Origin: Corynebacterium occultum
Lineage (GTDB): Bacteria > Actinomycetota > Actinomycetes > Mycobacteriales > Mycobacteriaceae
Length of the DNA: 64,000 nucleotides
Direction of reading: 5' to 3'
Assembly: GCF_009734425.1 (NCBI RefSeq)
Contig: NZ_CP046455.1
Coordinates: 372,001-436,000 of the forward strand
Shown: positions 19,444 to 28,235 of the stretch, piece after piece
Numbering within the stretch: position 1 is the stretch's first letter
Layout: every line of letters starts with the position of its first letter
Notes under the pieces: generated by a model
Told to the model about the DNA's origin: nothing
The model's input: only the letters and a program-made list of their open reading frames with translations
The model's database searches: none
Made by a program: the position numbers and the translations under genes

Positions 19444-21456
19444 ATGAGCTCTAACACTGAAACCGTTGCGAATCAGGAATTCCAGCACCCGACCTCCGTG
19501 GTCCAGGGTGTTGTGCCTGGTACGGTTCTGGACTCCAACCAGCCCGTTGGTGTTCCGACCAAGGATATGTGGCAGTACAACAAGGACCACATGAACCTGG
19601 TCTCTCCGCTGAACCGCCGCAAGTTCAAGATCCTCGTCGTCGGCACCGGCCTCTCCGGTGGTGCTGCCGCAGCCGCCCTCGGCGAGCTGGGCTACGACGT
19701 CAAGGTCTTCACCTACCACGATGCACCGCGTCGTGCGCACTCCATCGCCGCCCAGGGTGGTGTCAACTCCGCCCGTGGCAAGAAGGTGGACAATGACTCC
19801 GCCTACCGCCACGTCAAGGACACCGTCAAGGGTGGCGACTACCGTGGCCGCGAGTCCGACTGCTGGCGTCTGGCCATCGAGTCCGCCCGCGTCATCGACC
19901 ACATGAACGCCATCGGCGCCCCCTTCGCCCGCGAATACGGCGGCGCCCTGGCCACCCGTTCCTTCGGTGGTGTGCAGGTCTCCCGTACCTACTACACCCG
20001 TGGCCAGACGGGGCAGCAGCTGCAGCTGTCGACCGCTTCGGCACTGCAGCGCCAGATCCACCTCGGCACCGTCGAGATCTTCACCCACAATGAGATGGTT
20101 GACCTGATCGTCACCGAACATGAGGGCAAGAAGCGCACCGAGGGTCTGATCATGCGCAACCTCATCACCGGTGAGCTGCGCGCCCACACCGGCCATGCGG
20201 TCATCCTGGCCACCGGTGGTTACGGCAACGTGTACCACATGTCCACCCTGGCCAAGAACTCCAACGCCGGCGCCCTCATGCGCGCCTACGAGCAGGGTGC
20301 CTACTTCGCCTCTCCCTCCTTCATCCAGTTCCACCCGACCGGCCTGCCGGTCAACGCGACCTGGCAGTCGAAGACCATTCTGATGTCGGAGTCCCTGCGC
20401 AACGACGGCCGCATCTGGTCTCCCAAGGAAAAGGGCGACGAGCGCGACCCGAACAGCATCCCCGAGGAGGATCGCGATTACTTCCTGGAGCGCCGATACC
20501 CGGCCTTCGGCAACCTGGTCCCGCGTGACGTCGCCTCCCGTGCCATCTCCCAGCAGATCAATGCCGGCTACGGCATCGGCCCGCTGAAGAACTCCGCTTA
20601 CCTGGACTTCACTGATGCCATGGAGCGTCTGGGCGTGGACACCATCCGCGAGCGTTACTCCAACCTCTTCCAGATGTATGAAGAGGCCATCGGCGAGGAT
20701 CCCTACTCCACCCCGATGCGTATCGCCCCGACCTGCCACTTCACCATGGGTGGCCTGTGGACCGACTTCAACGAGATGACCTCCATCGACGGCCTCTTCG
20801 CCGCCGGTGAGGCCTCCTGGACCTACCACGGTGCAAACCGTCTGGGTGCTAACTCGCTGCTGTCCGCATCCGTCGACGGCTGGTTCACCTTGCCCTTCAC
20901 CGTGCCGAACTACCTGGCGCCGTTGCTGGGTACCGACGCCCCGGCCGAGGATTCCCCGGCCGCCCAGGAAGCCCTGGCACGTGCGCAGGCACGCATCGAC
21001 AACCTGCTCAACACCAAGGGCCCGAACCCGCACGGTGCGGACTACTACCACCGCAAGCTCGGTGAGATCCTCTACTTCGCCTGTGGTGTCTCCCGTAACG
21101 TCAAGGACCTGACCCAGGCCATCAAGGACATCCAGGAACTGCGTGAGGACTTCCGCACCAACGTGCAGGTCCCCGGTGAGCAGAACTACATGAACCAGGC
21201 ACTGGAGTACGCCGCACGCGTGGCTGACTACATCGACCTGGGTGAGCTCATGTGTGTCGACGCCCTCGACCGCGATGAGTCCTGTGGCGCACACTTCCGC
21301 GATGACCACCTCTCTGAGGATGGCGAAGCAGAGCGTGATGATGAGAACTGGTGCTTCGTCTCCGCATGGGAGCCGGCCGGCGAGGGCAATTTCGTCCGCC
21401 ACGCTGAGCCCCTCTCCTTCGAATCCATCCCGCTGCAGACAAGGAACTACAAGTAA
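19444..21456 (+). CDS. sdhA: Succinate dehydrogenase flavoprotein subunit
   Basis: 670 residues. FAD-binding GTGLSGGAAAAALGE starts near residue 66; the covalent-flavin His region is APRRAHSIAAQGGVNSAR; substrate-site residues occur in FHPTGLP and in PTCHFTMGGL. It oxidises succinate to fumarate on the cytoplasmic face. The N-terminal 60 residues form a longer lead than in E. coli SdhA, typical for actinobacterial B-type enzymes. AAAGGGGAAAAGG provides the ribosome-binding site. Its stop codon shares one base with the sdhB start (TAATG). Confidence 0.96.
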   Translation: MSSNTETVANQEFQHPTSVVQGVVPGTVLDSNQPVGVPTKDMWQYNKDHMNLVSPLNRRKFKILVVGTGLSGGAAAAALGELGYDVKVFTYHDAPRRAHSIAAQGGVNSARGKKVDNDSAYRHVKDTVKGGDYRGRESDCWRLAIESARVIDHMNAIGAPFAREYGGALATRSFGGVQVSRTYYTRGQTGQQLQLSTASALQRQIHLGTVEIFTHNEMVDLIVTEHEGKKRTEGLIMRNLITGELRAHTGHAVILATGGYGNVYHMSTLAKNSNAGALMRAYEQGAYFASPSFIQFHPTGLPVNATWQSKTILMSESLRNDGRIWSPKEKGDERDPNSIPEEDRDYFLERRYPAFGNLVPRDVASRAISQQINAGYGIGPLKNSAYLDFTDAMERLGVDTIRERYSNLFQMYEEAIGEDPYSTPMRIAPTCHFTMGGLWTDFNEMTSIDGLFAAGEASWTYHGANRLGANSLLSASVDGWFTLPFTVPNYLAPLLGTDAPAEDSPAAQEALARAQARIDNLLNTKGPNPHGADYYHRKLGEILYFACGVSRNVKDLTQAIKDIQELREDFRTNVQVPGEQNYMNQALEYAARVADYIDLGELMCVDALDRDESCGAHFRDDHLSEDGEAERDDENWCFVSAWEPAGEGNFVRHAEPLSFESIPLQTRNYK

Positions 21457-22205
21457 TGAAGCTGACACTGGATATCTGGCGTCAGGAAGGACCGAACCAC
21501 GCGGGTCACTTCGAGACCGTTGAGGTCCCGGACGCTGTTCCGCAGATGTCTATCCTGGAGCTCCTGGATCACGTCAACAACCGCTACACCGAAGAAAACA
21601 AGGAACCCTTCGCCTTCGGTTCCGACTGCCGCGAGGGCATCTGCGGTACCTGTGGCCTGACCGTCAACGGTCGTCCCCACGGTGCTGAGCAGAACACCCC
21701 CGCCTGCCAGCAGCGCCTGGTCAACTACAACGATGGCGACCACCTGAAGATCGAGCCGATGCGCTCCGCCGCATTCCCGGTCATCCGCGACATGGTCATC
21801 GACCGTTCCGCCCTGGACCGCGTCATGCAGCAGGGTGGCTACGTCTCCATCAACGCCGGCACCGCCCCGGATGCCGACACCCTGCACACCAACCACCAGA
21901 CCGCCGAGCTCGCGCTCGACCACGCGGCCTGCATCGGTTGTGGTGCCTGTGTCGCAGCTTGCCCGAACGGTGCCGCGCACCTGTTCACCGGTGCCAAGCT
22001 GGTCCACCTGAAGCTGAGCCCGCTCGGCAAGGAGGAGCGCGGTAAGCGTGCCCGTCAGATGATTGACGACATGGAGACCAACTTCGGTCCCTGCTCCCTC
22101 TACGGTGAGTGCGCCGATGTCTGCCCGGCGGGTATCCCGCTGACCGCAGTCGCAGCCATCAACAAGGAGCGGGCACGTGCGGCCTTCTCCGCAAAGGACA
22201 ACTAA
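21456..22205 (+). CDS. sdhB: Succinate dehydrogenase iron-sulfur subunit
   Basis: 249 residues. The plant-type [2Fe-2S] site is in CREGICGTCGLTVNG with the fourth Cys in NTPACQQ. Two bacterial-type clusters follow: CIGCGACVAACPN and CSLYGECADVCP. It carries electrons from SdhA flavin to SdhC haem. Translation is coupled to sdhA through the overlapping TAATG. The next gene, an unknown small membrane protein, starts 56 bases later and may be part of the same transcript. Confidence 0.96.
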   Translation: MKLTLDIWRQEGPNHAGHFETVEVPDAVPQMSILELLDHVNNRYTEENKEPFAFGSDCREGICGTCGLTVNGRPHGAEQNTPACQQRLVNYNDGDHLKIEPMRSAAFPVIRDMVIDRSALDRVMQQGGYVSINAGTAPDADTLHTNHQTAELALDHAACIGCGACVAACPNGAAHLFTGAKLVHLKLSPLGKEERGKRARQMIDDMETNFGPCSLYGECADVCPAGIPLTAVAAINKERARAAFSAKDN

Positions 22206-22261
22206 CCTCAGCTAAGCTGAAGTCAGGTTGTTTTCTCAGAAGACGAAAGTGAGTCTAGGTA

Positions 22262-22615
22262 ATGTCTGCTCATTCCCCCGCCAATATCCAGGATCCGCAG
22301 GACTTCCCGGCGTATGATGGTCGGCTGAACTACATCGACGGCTACACCCCGGTGAGCCTCGGCGCACCGCACTCCTCCCTGGAGCGTTCCGCAACCTGGA
22401 TCGGCATGGGAATTGTGCTGGTGAGCCTGGCTGGCTTCGGTGCCCTGATCTACGGAGCCGCCACCCATCTCTGGGGCGGTGATGATCACTCCATGGGCTT
22501 CATGATCGGTGGTGCCATCGCCGGTGTCGTCGGTATGGTGATCGGCTTTGTCCTGATCAACATCGGCCGCCGTAGCTACAAGAAGTACGTCAAGGAAACC
22601 GGACGACTTCACTAG
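22262..22615 (+). CDS. Conserved small membrane protein downstream of sdhB
   Basis: 117 residues of unknown function. The N-terminal 45 residues are hydrophilic with several Pro and Tyr; two hydrophobic helices follow (about 46-66 and 80-101), then a basic tail RRSYKKYVKETG that should face the cytoplasm. A homologue follows sdhCAB in C. glutamicum (as I recall it), so a role with succinate dehydrogenase or respiration is possible but unproven. A strong terminator follows at 22641. Confidence 0.8.
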   Translation: MSAHSPANIQDPQDFPAYDGRLNYIDGYTPVSLGAPHSSLERSATWIGMGIVLVSLAGFGALIYGAATHLWGGDDHSMGFMIGGAIAGVVGMVIGFVLINIGRRSYKKYVKETGRLH

Positions 22616-22640
22616 CAGGTACCTGCTGAACTACTGAACA

Positions 22641-22676
22641 CACTCCCTCACCCTGCTCCGGCGGGGTGAGGGAGTG
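22641..22676 (+). terminator. Terminator of the sdhCAB transcript
   Basis: Perfect 13-bp stem CACTCCCTCACCC (22641-22653) with GGGTGAGGGAGTG (22664-22676), then CTGTCTTTTCC. Confidence 0.85.
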
Positions 22677-22785
22677 CTGTCTTTTCCGGAGGAGGGCGCA
22701 TGCTCATGCAGGGCCCCCTCGCGCCGCCGGGCCCCGGGGGACTCTGGCCCCGGTCCGGCGGTATTAATCTTTCCCACCAATTCAC

Positions 22786-22977
22786 GTGATGCCAGACCCG
22801 GCCACCATGCCCACCAGAGAATCTGGGGGAGTGAATATCCACAGGTGGCTCCGGCATCCCCGGCAGTATCTCTCTAAACTGGTGGATATGTGGCAGAAGA
22901 TCCAGATCATCCTCAGTGTCTTCCTTACCGCGGTGGTGGCCTGGCAGCTCATCTCCTCCGGGGTTTCCCTGATGTGA
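22786..22977 (+). CDS. Possible small single-span membrane protein
   Basis: An open frame of up to 63 residues ending in one hydrophobic segment, IQIILSVFLTAVVAWQLIS, after a basic patch (RWLRHPRQYLSK). Starts at 22786 (ATG), 22831 (GTG) or 22888 (ATG) are possible and none has a convincing ribosome-binding site. It lies between the sdh terminator and the DUF445 gene. I treat it as tentative. Confidence 0.35.
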   Translation: MMPDPATMPTRESGGVNIHRWLRHPRQYLSKLVDMWQKIQIILSVFLTAVVAWQLISSGVSLM

Positions 22978-23049
22978 GCCCCTGATTTAAACCTGGTTTC
23001 CGGCACATGAACCACCCCGGTTGGCCGTGACCGCGCCATAATGGGAAAC

Positions 23050-24462
23050 ATGGGTAAACATAATCTCGAAGGGCCCGCGGATCAGCCAGGGCAGGAGCCG
23101 ACTCCGGCCGCCCCCCACCAGGCTGCAACGCTGGAGCCGCCGCGGACCGAGGTGGCCCCCGCAGGCGTCGATGAGCAGGTTGGGGGATTGCCCGGCACCA
23201 CTGCGGAGGTGGAGGCACAACGCCGGAAGACGCTACGCAACCACAAGGCCTTCGTCACCGGCCTGCTGGTGGTCGCCGCCATCATCTTCCTCTGGTGCAG
23301 CTGGTACGACGCTCAGCCGGGGGGAACCCCGGGTTGGGTGGGTTATGTCCGCGCCGCAGCGGAAGCCGGCATGATCGGTGGCTTAGCGGACTGGTTCGCC
23401 GTCACCGCCCTCTTCCGCCACCCGATGGGACTGAAGATCCCCCATACCGCGATCATTCCGAGGAAGAAGGACCAGCTGGGTGCCGCGCTTTCCAGCTTCG
23501 TGGGGGAGAATTTCCTCAATGCCGACCTGATCACCGAGAAGGTGTCCAAGGCGAAGATCCCGGAACGGGTGGGGCAGTGGCTCGCTGAGCCCGAGAACGC
23601 CGAGAAGGTCTCCCGGGAGGCCGGCAAACTGACCGCCAATGCGGTGGCCGCCCTGGATCCCGCGGATGCCGAGGCGGTGATCAATGCCGCGGTGATCGAA
23701 AAGTTGGCGGAACCCCAGTGGGGTCCGCCGGCCGGTCGGATGCTGCAGCAGCTGATCGAGGACGGCAAGACCGAACCGATCATCGACGGAGTGGTCAAAT
23801 GGGCCCATGAGAAGGCGCTGGGTGCCGAGGAGATGATCGTCACCCTGGTGGACCAGCGCAAACCGGTGTGGGCCCCGAAGTTCGTCAACAACCTCATCGG
23901 GGAAAGGGTCTACAAGGAACTGATCAAGTTCACCACCGATGTCGCCGCGAACCCCGACCATGAGGCCCGCAATGCCATCCGCAGATGGCTGGAGGACCTG
24001 GCCGTCGACCTGCAGGAGGACCCGGTGATGATCGATCGGGTGGAGGGATGGAAGGCCGACCTGATGGCTTCCCGTTCCATCCAGTCCGCCGGTGCCACCA
24101 TCTGGGCCAGCACCTCCGCAGCCGTGATCGAGGCAGCTCGGGATCCGGAGTCCCTGCTGCGACAGAAGATCACCGAGCTCTCCCTGACCTGGGGCAAACG
24201 CATCCAGGAGGACCAGGAGCTACGTGTCTCCCTGGACCGGCGGATCACCGGTGCGGCGGCCTTCCTGGCGAATAACTACTCCGGGGAGGTCACCGCCATC
24301 ATCTCCGAGACAGTGGAGCGCTGGGATGCGAGTGAAGCCAGCGAGAAGATCGAGTTGATGGTGGGCAAGGACCTGCAGTTCATCCGCCTCAACGGCACCC
24401 TTGTCGGTGCGTTGGCGGGCCTGATCATCTACACCGTGTCGCAATTGCTCTTCGGAACCTAA
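23050..24462 (+). CDS. DUF445 family membrane-associated protein
   Basis: About 470 residues. A variable N-terminal tail of about 60 residues is followed by a hydrophobic segment (TGLLVVAAIIFLWC), the conserved block AAAEAGMIGGLADWFAVTALFRHPMGLKIPHTAIIP (DUF445 signature; quoted pieces are AAAEAGMIGG, LADWFAVTAL and FRHPMG), a long helical region, and a second membrane segment at the very C-terminus. Function is unknown. An ATG at 23041 is also in frame, but it overlaps a CATAAT -10 box (23037-23042), which would start transcription at about 23050 and favours the second ATG as a leaderless start. Confidence 0.85.
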   Translation: MGKHNLEGPADQPGQEPTPAAPHQAATLEPPRTEVAPAGVDEQVGGLPGTTAEVEAQRRKTLRNHKAFVTGLLVVAAIIFLWCSWYDAQPGGTPGWVGYVRAAAEAGMIGGLADWFAVTALFRHPMGLKIPHTAIIPRKKDQLGAALSSFVGENFLNADLITEKVSKAKIPERVGQWLAEPENAEKVSREAGKLTANAVAALDPADAEAVINAAVIEKLAEPQWGPPAGRMLQQLIEDGKTEPIIDGVVKWAHEKALGAEEMIVTLVDQRKPVWAPKFVNNLIGERVYKELIKFTTDVAANPDHEARNAIRRWLEDLAVDLQEDPVMIDRVEGWKADLMASRSIQSAGATIWASTSAAVIEAARDPESLLRQKITELSLTWGKRIQEDQELRVSLDRRITGAAAFLANNYSGEVTAIISETVERWDASEASEKIELMVGKDLQFIRLNGTLVGALAGLIIYTVSQLLFGT

Positions 24463-24543
24463 TATGGGAGATACACAGCAGCTTCCCTGATCATCGCCCC
24501 CCTGTAGTTGAAGTACCCCCCCTTAAGGTCGGAAGGCAACACC

Positions 24544-25281
24544 ATGAGCACCCACAACTCCGCTGATAACTCCCCCGAGAAGGACTCCATCTTCGACAAC
24601 CTCAAGGAAACCGGTCAGGCCTGGCTTTCGGCAGGTTCCCGCCTGGGCGATGTGGTCTCCGATTTCACCGGCCGTTTCCGGGAACAGGAGGGCAGTACCA
24701 CCTCTGCGGGGGCCCATGCCCTCCATGACCCCGTCCTGGCGCAGGAGAGTACCGCCAGTCGTTTCAGGGCCGCCACCAAGGAGGCCTCAGCGAAGCTGAG
24801 CAGTGCCCGCAGCGCTGGTGAGCTCAAGGCGGCGACCGGTGGCTTCGCCAGTCATGCGGAGGATATTCTCCGGGATGCCTCCGCCAACCTCCGCCGGGCT
24901 GCCGCAGAAACCAAGGAGGGCGAATCTGCGGAGCAGGCCCGGGCGGCGTTCACCACGGCGGTGAAGTCGGTGCGGGAGTCCTTCGATGAGGCGGTGGATT
25001 CCGTGCAGGAACGCCGCGCCACACTCGGGTCGGGTGACAAAACCGATGAAGGTGAGGCAAATTCCACCATCGAGGAACTGCGCGCCCGCCTGGATGACCT
25101 GATCACCAGGGCAGGTTCCATGGCCCGCCGGAGTGGTGGATCCGCTGGGGAAAAGACCCTGGATGCCGAGGATGCCGGAAACCGGGGGATCCCCGATATC
25201 ATCGAGGGAGAAGTGATTTCCGAGGGCCCGGCCGCAGATGCCTCCCCGGAGCCGAAGAACCCCACCGAAAAGGACAATTAG
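24544..25281 (+). CDS. Helical protein at the hbhA-equivalent locus, function unknown
   Basis: 245 residues, no signal peptide or membrane segment. Residues about 60-170 are Ala/Glu/Arg-rich and strongly helical (ELKAATGGFASHAEDILR, SAEQARAAFTTAVKSVRE), probably coiled coil. The C-terminal 50 residues are acidic and Pro-rich (IIEGEVISEGPAADASPEP). Gene order (this gene, DUF2516, deoC-like) equals Rv0475-Rv0476-Rv0478, where Rv0475 is heparin-binding haemagglutinin. HbhA's Lys/Pro/Ala-rich heparin-binding tail is not present here, so adhesin function should not be assumed. GGAAGG precedes the ATG. Confidence 0.72.
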   Translation: MSTHNSADNSPEKDSIFDNLKETGQAWLSAGSRLGDVVSDFTGRFREQEGSTTSAGAHALHDPVLAQESTASRFRAATKEASAKLSSARSAGELKAATGGFASHAEDILRDASANLRRAAAETKEGESAEQARAAFTTAVKSVRESFDEAVDSVQERRATLGSGDKTDEGEANSTIEELRARLDDLITRAGSMARRSGGSAGEKTLDAEDAGNRGIPDIIEGEVISEGPAADASPEPKNPTEKDN

Positions 25282-25288
25282 TTTCCTC

Positions 25289-25585
25289 ATGCTTGCCGAC
25301 TACATCCTCTTCGCCGCCAGTTTGTTGGAGCGCATCATCTACATTGCGATCGCCCTCTCCGGTCTGGTGGGCGCCGCACTTGCCGCCAGCACCCGCGAAG
25401 ATGCCTTTACCGCCGGTGACCGGCACAGCAAGTGGATCTGGACGGCCATCCTGCTGGGTTCCGCAGTGGTGGTCTACTTCCGTTTCCCCTTCCTCTCCTG
25501 GGCCGGCATGGTGGCGATCGGCATCTACTGGTTTGATGTCCGCCCCCACCTGCGCAGCATTCTGAGTGGAAACAGCGGCTGGTAG
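25289..25585 (+). CDS. DUF2516 small membrane protein
   Basis: 98 residues with three hydrophobic segments (about 4-30, 48-64 and 68-84) and short polar ends. It matches the actinobacterial DUF2516 family (Rv0476). The ATG lies 7 bases after the stop of the upstream helical-protein gene, and the DeoC-like gene begins 3 bases after its own stop, so the three form one transcript. Function is unknown. Confidence 0.85.
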   Translation: MLADYILFAASLLERIIYIAIALSGLVGAALAASTREDAFTAGDRHSKWIWTAILLGSAVVVYFRFPFLSWAGMVAIGIYWFDVRPHLRSILSGNSGW

Positions 25586-25588
25586 CTC

Positions 25589-26248
25589 TTGAACCCCCAT
25601 CTCCATCTGGCGCTGCTCGCGCCGGAGAACTCGCCTGCCGAGGTGGCCGCCGGGATCCGGGAGGTCCTCGAACGCGGCCTCGGTGGTCTGGTGGTCAGCC
25701 CCTCCCTGCTGGGTTCAGCCCAGACCGCGGCAACTCAGGGGGTGCTGCTGGGTACCGTCGCAGGCTTCCCCAGCGGCAAGCACCACACCCTCATCAAGGC
25801 CTCGGAGGCCCGCCTGGCGGTCCAGTACGGGGCTGGGGAGGTGGCGGTGGTACTCGACCCGGTCACTGCCCGCACGGACCGGAACGCGGTGCTCTCTGAA
25901 CTGATCGCCCTACGCGAGGCAGTGCCGCACCCCGCCCGGTTGGCGGTGATCCTGGAACCCTCTCTGCTCGAGGATGGCGCGCTCCAGGCCCTGGTCGGCA
26001 CCATCCGGATGGCTGGCGCGGACCGCATCATCGCCGCCACCGGGCAACATCACCTCGGTGGGGCGGATCCCGCCGATGTGGAGGTGATCGCCGCGGAACT
26101 GGTCGACTTCGCCACCAGCCACCCCGGGCAACCGATCCCGGGGCTGAGTGCGATCACCGATGAACCCACCCCGGAGATGGTGGCGGAACTCCTGGCAGCT
26201 GGGGCGGACCGCGTGCTGGTCTCAGACCTCTCGCAGTTCCCGGCCTGA
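25589..26248 (+). CDS. DeoC-family protein lacking the aldolase catalytic residues
   Basis: 219 residues, TIM-barrel homologue of deoxyribose-phosphate aldolase. The family blocks VSPSLLG, VAGFPSGKH and the following KASEA are kept. The catalytic blocks are not: the Schiff-base Lys block (normally VKTSTG) reads IIAATG; the Asp of IDMVID is Ala in VAVVLD; the second Lys of VKASGG is absent in PIPGLSAITD. The N-terminal DHTLLKP reads LALLAPE. Real 2-deoxyribose-5-phosphate cleavage is therefore unlikely. The frame is intact, so it is not a simple pseudogene. The start is TTG, 3 bases after the DUF2516 stop. Confidence 0.82.
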   Translation: MNPHLHLALLAPENSPAEVAAGIREVLERGLGGLVVSPSLLGSAQTAATQGVLLGTVAGFPSGKHHTLIKASEARLAVQYGAGEVAVVLDPVTARTDRNAVLSELIALREAVPHPARLAVILEPSLLEDGALQALVGTIRMAGADRIIAATGQHHLGGADPADVEVIAAELVDFATSHPGQPIPGLSAITDEPTPEMVAELLAAGADRVLVSDLSQFPA

Positions 26249-26330
26249 GTTCTCTGCGGGGCTCGCCCCCAAGGGTTGCCCCCGGTGGGATCCCCAGGCT
26301 GGCTTGGTGAAAACTACTCCGGAAATAGCG

Positions 26331-26372
26331 GACTCCGGGCCATGCTCAGTGTGAGCCTGGCCCGGAGTCTTT
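26331..26372 (+). terminator. Terminator of the DUF2516/DeoC-like transcript
   Basis: Perfect 12-bp stem GACTCCGGGCCA (26331-26342) with TGGCCCGGAGTC (26358-26369), followed by TTTT. Confidence 0.8.
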
Positions 26373-26405
26373 TCAATGGCCGCTGAACGGCGTTAGAAGG
26401 GTCTT

Positions 26406-27251
26406 TTAAGGGGTTGTGGCCGCCGAATCGGAGTTGAGTGCGGCGGACTCCCCAATTTCTCTCAGGGGCAGGTTCTCCCCGCGGATGCTCAGCTGGATAC
26501 CGCCATCGATGACCCCGAACTCGGTGATCTCCATGTCGCCTGTGGCATCCTGCATGTTCTGCTCCAGGGCAGTGGTGATCATCTCACTGACCTCGGCCGG
26601 CAGATCAAAACCGAAGAGGCTGGCATTGGTGGCCTGGAAGAGCAGCTCTCCTGCTTCCACCCGGGGCGTCAGCGAGAGCACTGCGGCACCATTGGTGAAC
26701 TCCACGTCGATGACATTGCCCTCCGGGCGGGAGGTGATGCCGGTGACCTTGATCAGTTCCTGCAGGAAAGCGGCACCGAAACCGGTGTCCTGGCTGGTGC
26801 CCTGGGCATCGGCGGTGCTGCGCTGGATCATCGCCAGGATCATCTCATCCGGGATTTCGGTGGTGGTGAGCATTTCCCCGGCCACCGGGTTATTGGGGTC
26901 GGAGATGTCCAGGTTGACCATGTTGACCGTGGCGGCGGGGGAGCCGAGCACCTCAGGAATGGAGGTCGGCCCATCCGGGTAGTTGATCTGCAGGGTGGAG
27001 GGGGTCGTCATGTCCATCTCGCCGATATTGCCGCCGAGGACGGAGAACACCAGAGGGCTCGCCCCGAAGGAGACACTCGGCTTCTCCTCCAGGGTGATGC
27101 CCTGTTCCTGAGCCTGGTCCTCGAAAGTGGAGCGCAGCTGGTTCCCGATGAACCAGCGCAACCCCAGCTCCGCGATGACCAGCAGGATCAGGATGAGAAC
27201 CAGAATGCCGACCAGGATCTGCCAGATTTTCGTACCAGTTGATTTAGCCAC
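26406..27251 (-). CDS. DUF2993 (LmeA-like) membrane-anchored protein
   Basis: 281 residues. One N-terminal hydrophobic segment (about 9-31) acts as an uncleaved anchor or signal; the rest is a soluble beta-rich domain of the DUF2993 family, outside the membrane. The mycobacterial relative LmeA helps elongate lipomannan, so an envelope glycolipid role is plausible but not shown. The start is GTG at 27251. It lies downstream of the methyltransferase on the same strand across a 144-base gap. Confidence 0.8.
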   Translation of the reverse strand: MAKSTGTKIWQILVGILVLILILLVIAELGLRWFIGNQLRSTFEDQAQEQGITLEEKPSVSFGASPLVFSVLGGNIGEMDMTTPSTLQINYPDGPTSIPEVLGSPAATVNMVNLDISDPNNPVAGEMLTTTEIPDEMILAMIQRSTADAQGTSQDTGFGAAFLQELIKVTGITSRPEGNVIDVEFTNGAAVLSLTPRVEAGELLFQATNASLFGFDLPAEVSEMITTALEQNMQDATGDMEITEFGVIDGGIQLSIRGENLPLREIGESAALNSDSAATTP

Positions 27252-27395
27252 GGCATCAAGTGTCTCCCATCAACCGCCCCGCCCGCCACTGCGCCCCGCC
27301 AAATGACAGGAACTTTTCAACAAGGGGAGGTGGAAACCGGGGGGAGGGGAGCCGAAACACGGTGATCCAGGATATCCATCGTGGGAGGAAGTGCC

Positions 27396-28211
27396 TCAGG
27401 GGGCGACGGTCTCCCAGGGGACGGTCAGCAGGCTGTCGCGCACCCTGCGGCGGATCGGGGCCATCGTCAAGCCCTCCTGGGCGAGCAACTCCCGGGTCTG
27501 ACGCCAACGCACCCGCGGACCATAGGGCTGCCAACCGGCGCTGCGTTCCCAGGCATTGTCCAGGGTGGTGAGCAGACCGTGGATCTTCTCCCCGGGCACA
27601 TTACGGTGGATGAGCATCTTGGGCAGTCGCTCCGCCAGATCCGAGGGGCGTTCCACCGCCATGGGATCCCAGGCCAGGGTCAGTGAACGGGGGCCAGACT
27701 TGTCCAACAACACCCAGGTGGCGCGTCTTCCCAGTTCATCGGAGGTGCCTTCGATGAACATGCCTCCCGGTGCCAGGTTGTCCAAAACCAGGTTCCAGGC
27801 GGCGGTGACCTGCTCGACATCATATTGGCGCAGCACATTGAAGGCGCGCACCAGATGGGGGCGGTAGCCGGCGAGCTCGAAACCACCGAGCTCAAACTCC
27901 ACACCTTCACGGGGTGGGAGGACTCTTTCGGGGTTGATCTCCAGGCCGGTGACCCGGATGTCGGGGCGGAGACGGCGCAGCCAGCGGGCCCACTCCACGG
28001 TGGTGGTGAAACTGGCACCGTAACCCACATCCACCGCATGGGGCAGGGGGGATGAACTGAGCATCCCCCTCAGTTCCGGGTGGTGGATACTCCAGCGGTC
28101 ACTGCGCCTGAGACGGTTGAAGTTGGTGGTCCCGCGGGTGATCACCCCGATGGGGCGCCCCGCCTCCGCGGCAGCGAAGTGGGCGCGCAAATTATGGGCG
28201 TGATCAGCCAT
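27396..28211 (-). CDS. Class I SAM-dependent methyltransferase-like protein
   Basis: 271 residues with a Rossmann-like domain: motif I AVDVGYGASFTT near residue 60, an acidic residue in TGLEINPE (motif II), and LAPGGMFIEGT as post-motif III. Substrate unknown. It starts 24 bases after the DUF2505 gene on the same strand and is probably co-transcribed with it. A mycobacterial counterpart (Rv0480c/Rv0481c region) is a positional guess only. Confidence 0.75.
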   Translation of the reverse strand: MADHAHNLRAHFAAAEAGRPIGVITRGTTNFNRLRRSDRWSIHHPELRGMLSSSPLPHAVDVGYGASFTTTVEWARWLRRLRPDIRVTGLEINPERVLPPREGVEFELGGFELAGYRPHLVRAFNVLRQYDVEQVTAAWNLVLDNLAPGGMFIEGTSDELGRRATWVLLDKSGPRSLTLAWDPMAVERPSDLAERLPKMLIHRNVPGEKIHGLLTTLDNAWERSAGWQPYGPRVRWRQTRELLAQEGLTMAPIRRRVRDSLLTVPWETVAP

Positions 28212-28235
28212 GACGGGAGATGAGAGAGGGAAGAA

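Noticed and set aside
19390..21468. 692-codon minus-strand frame opposite sdhA
   Set aside because: Composition is typical of an antisense shadow (many Gly, Val, Asp and His), and sdhA is certain.
25589..26248. DeoC-like gene as an ordinary pseudogene
   Set aside because: The frame is intact and full length with conserved structural blocks, so only loss of catalysis is supported.
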